A stretch of 64,000 nt of DNA from Limnoperna fortunei (Eukaryota; Mollusca; Bivalvia; Mytilida; Modiolidae): assembly GCA_944474755.1 (NCBI GenBank), contig OX104117.1:57420964-57484963 (forward strand). The letters are read 5' to 3'. The translations under genes were made by a program, and so were the position numbers. Below, in pieces: positions 26,301-38,300 of the stretch (positions are counted from its first letter, which is position 1; every line of letters starts with the position of its first letter). The notes under the pieces are model-generated. The model saw only the letters and a list, made by a program, of their open reading frames with translations. It ran no database searches and was not told the DNA's origin.

Positions 26301-29300
26301 ACCCTAAGGCTATTTCCTGTCGCTGACATGTGTTTATTGACCACCGACCGGTGATTACGTAATAATATTTCCGGTTAATGAAAAACTCGCCGGAATATTC
26401 ATCAAAATAATGCAGTTTCCCATTATTTTGTTTCATAGACAACGTAATTTTCCAATAAAGACTTTTTAGGCAGGAGAATGTATCACTACATATATTTTCT
26501 TTTTCACATGATGCATACATCGTAGGAGCCATCCGTACAACCCGCTTATTCACATTATCGTAACGAATCAACCCGACGTGCAAAGTTTCGGTAGGAAACA
26601 ACCCGAGACCAATATTCACTACCATGGAATTGGTAATTTCTTAGGGAGAAAAATGACCGAAATGGGCAGGGAAAACTTCCAGACCCCTGATATAAATATA
26701 CTGATAAGTTAATCAAACTCTTTGTTACTTATTATTTTATTTTAAATTAAACTGCTAAAATAAAACCAAATAACAACTAGAGGCTCCCAGGTGCAACCCT
26801 TTTTTATCCAGCTTTTCTTTCCTGTAAGGAATTGCACAATACTTCTGCAAAAATCATTAATTTTGACCCTTTAAGGGAAATAACTCCTATAAGGAGGAGC
26901 TTTAATGGAGGTTCACTTCAAATTTGCTGTATCTGTTATACTTTTTTAACTATCAGCCAAAAAACTAGGCAGTCAGCTGTCATGATTTGCACAATTTTGG
27001 TAGAGGACATCCTAAAGATGATGTGTGCAATGTTTCAAAGCAGTCCTTTCATTTAATTTCAAGAGAAAGATTTTTCAAAATCAATTAAAATTCATTAAAC
27101 AAATGTTTAAGGAGAATAATTCCTAAATGGTTCATCAGATAATCTTGATCATCAGTCTTTTTTGTAGCTATTATAGTGCAGAACAATTAAGTAATGCTAA
27201 CCTTTACTCTAGTTCTAATAATTTTCAGATTTTGTGGCCACAAATGGCAAAAATCATCAATTTCCACAATTAAAGGGCAATAACTCCTACAAGGCGTCAT
27301 CATACAACTTCAACCCAATGGAGTGTTTTGTAGATTTGTAGAGCTTTTGATGCTGATGAAGGCATGTTTCTTCAGTTTTTATGTATCTGTTATACTTTTA
27401 GAACTATTAGCCAAAATCTGTATTTGACCCCCCCCCCCCCAGTTCTATTTTTAGCCATGGTGGCCTTGTTGGTTATTCTGTGGCCATGGTTTGTGCAAAC
27501 TTGGTACAGTACATTTGACGAATGATGTGTACAGTTTCATAGCAGTACTTTCAGTGGCTTCAGAGAAGAAGATTTTTAAAAATCAATTACAACCAATTAA
27601 AACAAGTGTGGACACAGAAAAACGTCTCGCCTGCATTCCGCATCAGTAACGAAAATTAATTTCATCATAAGCATAACCTAAATAGCATTAAATATCAGCA
27701 GCGGCCTGTATACCAAATATTGTCACTATACCATGCATAGTTGCAGAGGAACAGTCCTAATACACAATTTTTAACCTAGTTGCTGGACCGTGAAATTGAG
27801 GTCAAGGTCAGGTGACACCTACCAGACAGTCATGTACTATTCATCAGCAATCTATATACCAAATATTGTCATCCTAACTTGCTTGGTTACAGGGGAACAG
27901 CAGCAACCTAAAAACTTTAACGTAGTCCCTGGACCGTGAAATTGAGGTCAAGGTCAGGTGGCACCTACCAGACAGTCATGTACTATTCATCAGCAACCTA
28001 TATACTAAATATTGTCATCCTACCATGCATAGTTACAGAGAAACTGCAGTAACACAAAAACTTTAACGTAGTCGCTGGACAGTGAAATTCAGGTCAAGGT
28101 CAGGTGGCAGCTTCCAGACAGTCATGTACTAGTCATCAGCAACTTAATATATACCAAATATTGTCTTCCTACCATGCGTGGTTACAGAGGAACTGTTGTA
28201 ACCCAAACATTTTAACGTAGTCCCTGGACCGTGAAATTGAGGTCAAGGTCAGGTGACACCTACCAGACAGTCATGTACTAGTCATCAGAAACCTATATAC
28301 CAAATATTGTCATCCTACCATGCGTGGCAACAGAGGAACTGTCGCAACCCAAAAACTTTAACGTACTCGCTGGACCGTGAAATTGAGGTCAAGGTCAGGT
28401 GACACCTACCAGACAGTCATGTACTAGTCATCAGCAACCTATACACCAAATATTGTCATCCTACTATGCGTAGTTACAGAGGAACTGCCGTAACCCAAAA
28501 ACTTTAACGTAGTCGCTGGACCATGAAATCGAGGTCAAGGTCAGGTGACAGGTGACTGACTGGCAAGTACTCATCATAAGCTACCTCTGTACCAAATTTG
28601 ATGGACCTAGGGCTTGGGCTTACAAATATATGGAGCAAGATGTCAAGTGTTTACGCCGCCGCCGGATTCCCATACATATGTCTCACTTCCAGCCACTTTC
28701 GTCGCAGGCGAGACAAAAACAGTTCAAGTGGAATGACTCTTAAAAGACTAATCAGACAATCTTGACCCTAAAGCCATTTTTGTAGCTCTCATAGAGCAGA
28801 AAAATTCAGCAATGCTTTTTCTCTAGTTCTAATAGTTTTCAAGATTTGTATGCAAAAATTTCAAAAATCATCTATTTCGACAAATAAAGGACAATAACTC
28901 CTACAGGAGACATCATACAACTTTGACCAAGTAGTGTTTTGTAAAGCTTTTGATGCTGAAGAAGGAAAGTCTCTTTGGTTTTCCTGTATCTGTTATACTT
29001 TTTGAATTATAAGCCAAAAACTGTATTTTGACCCCCCCCCCCCCCCCCCTGTTCTATTTTCAGCCATGGTTACAGGGGAACAGCAGCAACCTAAAAACTT
29101 TAACGTAGTTGCTGGACCGTGAAATTGAGGTCAAGGTCAGGTGGCACCTACCAGACAGTCATGTTCTATTCATCAGCAACCTATATACCAAATATTGTCA
29201 TCCTACCATGCATAGTTGACAACGGCTCTGTAAATGAACTTTGACTGAGGGAGAGGAAAATAGTTATTTTGATATTTGACTGCGCCAAACTGTAGCGTAG

Positions 29301-32300
29301 ACAGTGGATTTATTATTCAATGGAATTTTAATATTGGAGCTGTATTTAACTAGAGGCTCCCAGGAGCCTGTAATCGCTCACCTGGAATCCAAATGACTTA
29401 AACTATATTTAAATTTTTGAAATTAACAGTTTCAGTCTAGTTGTTATAGCTTTTAAGTTACTGTGCAAAAACTATACATTTCTTCAAAAAATTTGTTAAA
29501 TACAATAACTCCTATAAGGTGCCATCCACAATTTCTGAAAATTAAATGGTTTTTAGGCATTGTCCTTTAGGGAACTTTAGAAATTTACAGTTTTACTCTA
29601 CTAATAGGTGTGTTATAGACTAATTTATAATTAAAAAACTGTTCATATGTCCAAATTCATAATGAAAGGGCAATAACTCCTATAAAGAGTCATCTTGCAA
29701 TTTTTGGACTAAGCAATCATTTGTAGGGCTTCTATTGCTGATCATTTGTGCAATTTACAGTTTTAATCTAGCTACTATAGTTTTCAAGTTACAGGACAAA
29801 AATGGAAAATTTCATAAAATTGTCATTTAAGGGCAATAACCCCTATAAGGAGTCATCTGACAATTTCAGACCATTAAATGAATTGTAGGGCTTTTTTTGC
29901 TGATCATTTTTGTAATTTAATATTTCACTCTAGCTGTTATGGTTTTTAAGTTACAGGACAAAAACGGAAAATTTCATAAAAAATTGCAATTTAAGGGCAA
30001 TAACTCCTATAAGGAGTCATCTGACAATTTCAGACCAATCAAGTGAATTGTAGGGTCTTTATTGCTGATCATTTGTGCAATTTACAGTTTCAATCTAGCT
30101 GCTATAGTTTTCAAGTTACAGGACAAAAATGGAAAATTTCATAAAAAATTGCCATTTAAGGGCAATAACTCCTATAAGGAGTCATCTGACAATTTCAGAC
30201 TAATACAGTGAATTGTAGGGCTTGTATTGTTGATCATTTTTGCTCTTTACAGTTTTACTCTAGCTGTTATAGTTTTAAAGTTACAGGACAAAAACGGACA
30301 ATTTCATAAAAAATTACCATTTAAGGGCAATAACTCATATAAGGAGTCATCTGACAATTTCAGACCAATCAAGTGAATTGTAGGGTCTTTATTGCTGATC
30401 ATTTGTGCAATTAACAGTTTCAATCTAGCTGCTATAGTTTTCAAGTTACAGCACAAAAACGGAAAATTTCATAAAAAATTGCCATTTAAGGGCAATAACT
30501 CCTATAAGGAGTCATCTGACAATTTCAGACTAATACAGTGAATTGTAGGGCTTGTATTGTTGATCTTTTTTGCTCTTTACAGTTTTACTCTAGCTGTTAT
30601 AGTTTTAAAGTTACAGGACAAAAACGGAAAATTTCATAAAAAATTACCATTTAAGGGCAATAACTCATATAAGGAATCATTTGACAATTTCAAACCAATC
30701 AAGTGAATTGTAGGGTCTTTATTGCTGATCATTTGTGCAATTTACAGTTTCAATCTAGCTGCTATAGTTTTCAAGTTACAGGACAAAAATGGAAAATTTC
30801 ATAAAAAATGACCATTTAAGGGCAATAACTCATATAAGGAGTCATCTGACAATTTCAGACCAATCAAGTGAATTGTAGCGCTTTCATTGCTGATCATTTT
30901 TGCCATTTACAGTTTCACTCTACCTCGTATATTTTTCAGGTTATATTGTAAATACCAAAAATTTTGTCAAAAATCTTCAAAAAAGGGCAATAACTCCTAC
31001 AAGAAGCCAATACACAACTTCGCACTAATAGCAACTATTGTAGACCTTAATGTGCTGATCAATTTGAAGTAACGGTTTTCTCTATAGCTATTATAGTTTT
31101 TTAGATAATGATCAAAAACCTGTGTTGACCCCCATGTTCTATTTTTAGTAACAGCGGCCATATTTGTCTGTTGATCAACACCCTGGGTACAAACTTGAAA
31201 CTAGGAACCCTAAGGATGATTGTGGCCAAGTTTGAAAAAAATTGGCCAAGTGGTTTCAGAGGAGAAGATTTTTGAAAAAGTTTACGACGGACGACAGACG
31301 ACGGACGACGGACGACGGACGCCAAGTGATAGCAATAGCTCACATGGACCTTCGGTCCAGATGAGCTAAAAAGCAGTTTCATATAGAATTTATAAATAAA
31401 TTTATTCAGATAATTTATTAAATGTATTGGGTATTTTTTTATCTGATTGCTCAAAGCCTATTTCTGGACTATTTCATGGGTGTAAGGGAGTTTCCATGAG
31501 TACCCTTCGAATTTTCTAAATTTGCAAAAAATTTTATCTGACATGGCACCCCGAAAATTTAATGTGATATACGTGAAATTATTCCGGTCGTTTTGAGGGG
31601 TCTCTCATTACTCAACGAAACTTGGTGCCTAAGTGAGAGCAAAAAATGTCAATAGTTTCCCCTATACAAAAATAATTAAGAGGCCGTTGTCAGCTACAGA
31701 AAAACTGCAGTAACACAAAAACTTTAACGTAGTCGCTGAAAATCTCGAAAATAATTAAACACGTTTGCTGCCTCTTGGGATGTTGTACATGTGTGTTCCT
31801 GGCTCCAAAATACAGATTTAAGAGCATACATTGGCAAATTCAAAGGTAAACCTCAGAAATCAACATTATTATTTTATTTGCTTCTATCTGTGCCTGTACG
31901 GTTTCTTAATTCACCTCTATGGTAGGGTAGGAGTTAAAAAATTAAACTAGTATAGGGGTTTCCTCTAATTTTCAAGTGCATTCCCCCGTCCCATCTATGT
32001 TTTGCTGGAACAGCACTGACACGGTTCACATAAACTATCTTACCACGTATGTTGCATCTAGAGATGCTTAGCGCATGCTTCAATGGATTCATCTGACTTT
32101 TATTTTGTGGTTGCCTCATTTCGCTATCTAAACATTGTGTTCTTATAATGCAGTGATGTAAATAATAACAATTTTGTGGTTGCCCGATTTGGCTATCTAA
32201 ACCTGGGGTCCGGAAGTTTTCCCTGCTCATTTCTGTCATTATTTCCCCTAAGAAATTACCATATTCCATGGTAGTGAATATTGGTCTGGGGTCGTTTCAT

Positions 32301-35300
32301 ACCGAAACTTGTTTGCATGTCGGGTCGTTTCGCCATGATAGTGTGAGTAAGCGAAAATATATGAAGAGATACAATCTCCTGCCTAAAAAATCTTTATTGT
32401 AAGATGACATGTTGTCTATGCAACAAAATATAGGAAGTTGTCACCTAATTGCAACAAGTTCGGACCAGAATTGAATTCTTGCTTGCGTAGTGTACAATTT
32501 TGACCGCACATGTTTTTCATTAAAGTTGCATGTACTGTAAGTTGTCTTATTTTCTTAGAAATGTGAAATAGAAACAATCTATTATATTCAATCTCTGTAT
32601 ATTCAAAATGTTGTTGCAATAGTATGCTTATGATATGGATGAAACAGATCTGTCACCACCTGTTTACCTATTACGTAATCACCGGTCGGTGGTCAATAAA
32701 CACATGTCAGTGACAGGAAATAGCCTTAGGGTTAATTTTTTAATACAAATATTTCTACATAGAAGAAATTAAAGAGATTAAGTCTAACAAGTGATTATTG
32801 CATGCAAAATATTTCTTTTTAGATGTCCGATTTGAGCAAATCGTAGTCTGTCATTTTAGTATAAATTTTGGTCATGTCCGGCAAAACATTGTGTACTTAT
32901 AATGGAGTGATGTAAATAATAACAATACATATTGCCATTTAACATTAAAAAAACGGTATGTATTTTTGCATACAAAGAAAAATAAAGCTAAGAGATAGAT
33001 AGCTTTTTAGAAAAGCTAATTCTTGTCTAATATACCTTCTGAATATTTTATGTATATTCCTTTTGAAAAAGTGAAATTGTTGGCACCAGTTATCAACATT
33101 AATCTGACTGTTTTGGATTTTGAAATGTAGATGTCTGATGTACCGTAGATATCTGATGTTGGTACAGAGTTTATGCCATTCAAAACAGGAATAACGGAAA
33201 CGTCATCACCTTCCCACAAATAGAACTTTCCATCTACATCGATGTCGATATTAACAAACTGCAAAAGCATAATCAAGTAAAGAAAATGAATTATAAATTT
33301 TTATAAAAAAATAAACAACTAAATGAACAAACAAGAGTCAATTATTGTTATCAATAAATTGTATCTTTTTATTATAATTACTTTATGATCAAACAAATAT
33401 CAAAAAGTGACAGACCTAATACATGTGTATTTTTGTTTTTCCTTAATGTGATGTAATTGTTACCATGCTTACATGTATTGTAGGACATAATAGTTTTGAT
33501 CCTTAGTCAGGTCTAAAAACATTTTAAGCTTACTATATTTGGCAAAAACAAATCTTTAAGCCCACAGTTCTCCAACAAACTAATATGGAGTAGGCATTGT
33601 CAAAATGCGAGCACAGACAATATAGTCCTTTATTAGCAATATATAATGTGCACGTTATTTTCTATCAACCTAAAAGTGCCTCTAAATTCCAGTAGTCATG
33701 TGACGTCTTTCTTCGTAACTGTGACTTCACATGAAGTGTAATTTGATTGTTAGTTTTTAAAGATCGATTTAGAGATTGCAAAAAAATAGTACGAAAAGTT
33801 TGTTGTTAATTTTAAATATAACATTTATTTTTTATCGATATCAACTGTATTTCTTTCTTAAAATTATTTTAAGTACTTTTCTTCATTCATTTTGTTCCAG
33901 TTTTTTGACGATATCAACTTCCGGACGAAAAAAATCAATATCAGCATTAAGCAGATTCTGATCACATGACACGTAATTGCCGCAGAGCTCACCGGTCTTC
34001 GAGGACGGCTTCGCTGCCCGCTGTGAGCAGTGCTCGCTATACAGCTCGCTATAAGTACTTTTAAGTTAAATGTCATTGTACGGATACCTTCAGTGTTATA
34101 ACATTTGTTGTCCCTGCTGTAATCACCCATTCAAACACTTTTTCATGTGGCAGATAACTACTGTCATAAAATACTGATTTTAAATCTTTTTCTGTACTGG
34201 TTGCTGTTAAGATCTGTACAGTATTAGAGATTTCACGCACATCTGAAAATGTTGAATATCTTTACAGGTTGCATACTGATTAAAATTAAATGAATCAATC
34301 CAATTAAAATTTGACCACTCGTCCTGTTACAATCAATACCGGTATGTCACAAGGTAGATCTAACAATGAGAAATCAAATTTAAATTAGACTGGAAATTAA
34401 TAATTCACATTTGTTATGCAATGGTTTTCTTTAAAAATCAGAACAAGTTATTTATACATTTCCCACACAGAAACTGCAAAAACTTGTTTACAACAGTATT
34501 AATACTTAAAAAAGTTCAAGCAAGTTCACAATTATTTTATTTTATATTAAACAAGAAACCTGAATTGGTATAACCCTTAACATAAAACTCATTTTTTATC
34601 TATCTTTACATTATATGACTGTGTCTTAAAAAAAGCGGTCAAACTATTCAAGCCAACCGTGGTTCCAACTGGTCTTGTAGTTTCAGAAGAGAACACATTT
34701 AAAAAATTTGACCAAGATGACATCTGATATCTACATATATGTTTGATGCAGATAAACTTACAAATAATATTATCAACTTAAAACAGTTAAGGCACAGGTG
34801 CACAGTCACATTAGCCAAAACAAACCTGTAGTCCATGATATTCTAAAGCCTTGTTTTAGAACTGAACTATCTGTTAGCATTCTCATGTTTATCACATTAT
34901 CTGAGGAGTAATAGGTAGGAAGAGGAGAAACATTCCCACTCAGTTCAGCTAACACAATAGACCCAGCCATTCCACCTGTGGTAAAACTCATCACATCAGC
35001 ATTTTTTTCTATCTGGAAACTTGGAATCTGAAAATATTAAACGTCTATCTCAATATAATTATATGGATATTCAGTTAATTAGAATTTTTTTTAAAACAAA
35101 GCAGCTACAAGTATATTATTTTCTTCCATATTTTTTATATTTGTGCTGCTAACAAAAATTATCACTAGAGATGAGCCTATACAACTCTTGTTATCTATTT
35201 GAAATAGATTGATACATTAAAGCTATTAATTTATAGTCTGTTTGACTTAAGTTTTATGTCACAAATATAATATAACTTGACCTGGTTCACCAATTAAAGG

Positions 35301-38300
35301 TTAAGGGATCTACAGCACTTCTCTGTCTGATTCTGTATTTCAAAAATATTTGACTAGTGATTTTATGAAATAAAAGTTTAATTCATTCTGGGTAGAATCT
35401 TTTTTCAAGAAAACTGTTCCAACACATTCAAACAAATTTTCATACAACTGTGAATTCATCTTCAATACAGTGTACACTGCTATTAATACATGTAATGTGT
35501 ACACCTGACATATTAATACTGCTCTATATTTCAATATATTTGGTATGCATTACTGTTACAATCCAAAAGTAGTACAAAAGATGATATTTTTTCTCATACA
35601 ATTACATGTACTTCTATCAAACAAGATTTTTTTACTGACCCTAGAACCCATGCAGTTACATATACAGAACAATGTACAACAGAAAAAATAAAAAAAATCT
35701 TTTATTATACCTGAACTTTAATTCTTGATCCTATATTAGTGACAATTGACCAGAAACAAGTTCTATTGTCAAGATATATACTGGTGCTGTTTATCTCCCC
35801 TTGTGGCTTTTGTGCACCCAATGCATACTGAGCATTTATAAGGTATGAGCATTGGTTGGCTAAAAAAATACAAAATGAACAAAAAGTGTTAGATAATATT
35901 CACAACAATGAACTAAAGGTGTCAGACCGATAATTAAAGTTACCGTTTAGTTTGATTTTTTGACCAAGAAATACAGCTGTATTATATCAATGTATTGCTA
36001 ATAAATGATAAATATATTGTTTAACTTCAAAATTTTGTTGACTGTTGTATGCAAATGCACATGTCACCTTAAGATATTGGGACATCAATATTGCTTAATT
36101 ATGTATTCAATATAAACAGCCAACACAAATTCGCTGATTTTATTAATACCAATAACAAAGATAAAGTTTTTTCTATTCAAAAATCTTTTAAAATCAATGT
36201 CAAACTTCCGGTTGACTTCCCAAAATTCCGGTGTCATTTCTTGTTAACATAAACAGAAATTGTTCTATTTCGATACACTTGTCCAGAAATTCTAACAGAA
36301 AATATTCTATTTCTTTACATTTGTCAAGAAATTCTACAAATTTTCTATCCCATTGTCCTAATTTTTCTAAATTCCCAAGTTAATTTACGTTATTTAAATA
36401 GGAAATGGTTCAGTGTTTGAAAATCATATCTGATTTGCCGATATATCCCTTTAGACTATATTCTTTTTCATGGAGTCCTCTGTATATACAAATTGTTTAT
36501 AATGATGTGTTTAAGGTGGTGGTGGGGTTGTTTGTTACTGGAACTTTACAATTCTATGGGTTGTTAGCTTAATTCAAAAATATAGATGGGGGCTGAAGGG
36601 GGGAGGGGAGGCTATAAAGTTTTGTTTTGTTTCAATGCTAAAGGTGGTGGGGTCCTAAAAAAAGTGCTGTGCTGGGGGGGGGGGGGGTGGAGATAGTATT
36701 TTCTGGAACAGCCCTGAACTAGATATCAGTGAGATGATACCCCTCTCTGTGGGCCATGCCGACCTAAAGGTCAAGGTCAAAGGTCATCAACATCATCACT
36801 TTTAGATAGTCATTGTGGCCATTGAGCACAAAGATACAAATTAAATGACAGACCATAAAAGTTCAAAACTTACCAGTAGAAATTAAACCATGTCATTACA
36901 CATAGCAAATACATAATTTGCATTTCGAAAAATTAAAATGCATGTCTTCTTTTCTGAACAGTACATATATAAAAATTCAATTTAACTTGCAGTACTGAAG
37001 TCACTATTCTTAAAAGGTGAAGGTAACATTTTCCACACAATGTACATTATGAATACAGAAAATAAGCAGGAAATTGCAAGTTTTAGCAATCTATCAGAGT
37101 CATTGATCACTCTGTCAAAGATCAGTTACTAAACAGATCAGTCAAATCATTCACAATCGCCCAGCTTTCATTATACATCCATCAATTTGACAAATAGGGA
37201 ACAATCTGATTGATCTACAAATTGAATTTTGTCAGTGAAATTGACAAATTATTGATGCAAATTTGTCTCACTTGCAAATTAGGAGCTGTTTATTAAACCA
37301 GAGGCTCTTAAGAGCCTGTATCGCTCACCTGATTTTATAGGCAATGAAGATGGCATTTCCCTGATGTTAAAGTAAGTCCTGTAATTTTCAATAAACTTTA
37401 AATAGGACCATCCAAACAATATTACTAGAAAGCTTTGTTTCATTGGTTAACCCGTTGTATAGAGAAGATTTTTTTTATTTGCCATTGGGTCCTATGTTAA
37501 ACTAAGTTCTGCGGCAGTGGCGGCCATTTTGAATTTCCAACTTTATAAGGGACCATCCAAACAATATTGCTAGTAAGTTTTTGTTTCCATTGATTAACCG
37601 GTTTCAGAGAAGAAGCCTTTAAAAGCTTTTTCCCATAGGGTCCTATGTTAAACTAAGTCCTGCAGTAGCGGCCATTTTGAATTTCCAATTGCCATAAAAA
37701 ACATAAACTTTATAGAGGACCATCCAAACAGTATTGCTAGTAAGTTTTGTTTTGATTGGTTAAACGGTTTCAGAGAAGAAGTCCTTTTAAACTTTTTTCT
37801 CATAGGGTCGAATGTTAAACCAAGTCCTGCGGTGGCGGCCATTTTGAATTTCCGATTGGGATAAAAAACAACAACTTTATAGAGGACCATCCAAACAATA
37901 TTGCTAGTAAGTTTTCTTTCCATTGGTTGACCGGTTTCAGAAAAGAAGCCTTTCAAACTTTTTCCCATAGGGTCCTATGTTAAATTAAGTCCTGCGGTGG
38001 CAGCCATTTTGAATTTCCAATTGCCATAAAAAACACAAACTTTATAGAGGAGCATCCAAACAATATTGCTAGTAAGTTTTTGTTTCCATTGATTAACTAG
38101 TTTAAGAGAAGAAGCCTTTTAAAACTTTTTCCCATAGGGTTCTATGTTAAACTAAGTCCTGCGGTGGCCGCCATTTTGAATTTCAATTCCCATCAAAAAC
38201 ACAAACTTTATAGAGGACCATCCAAACTATATTGCTAGTAAGTTTTGTTTTGATTGGTTAAACGGTTTCAGAGAAGAAGCCCTTTTAAACTTTTTTCCCA

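Noticed and set aside
29830..30960. A CRISPR-like array
   Set aside because: The whole 165-bp unit repeats head to tail without unique spacers, in animal DNA and inside a hairpin-ended element.
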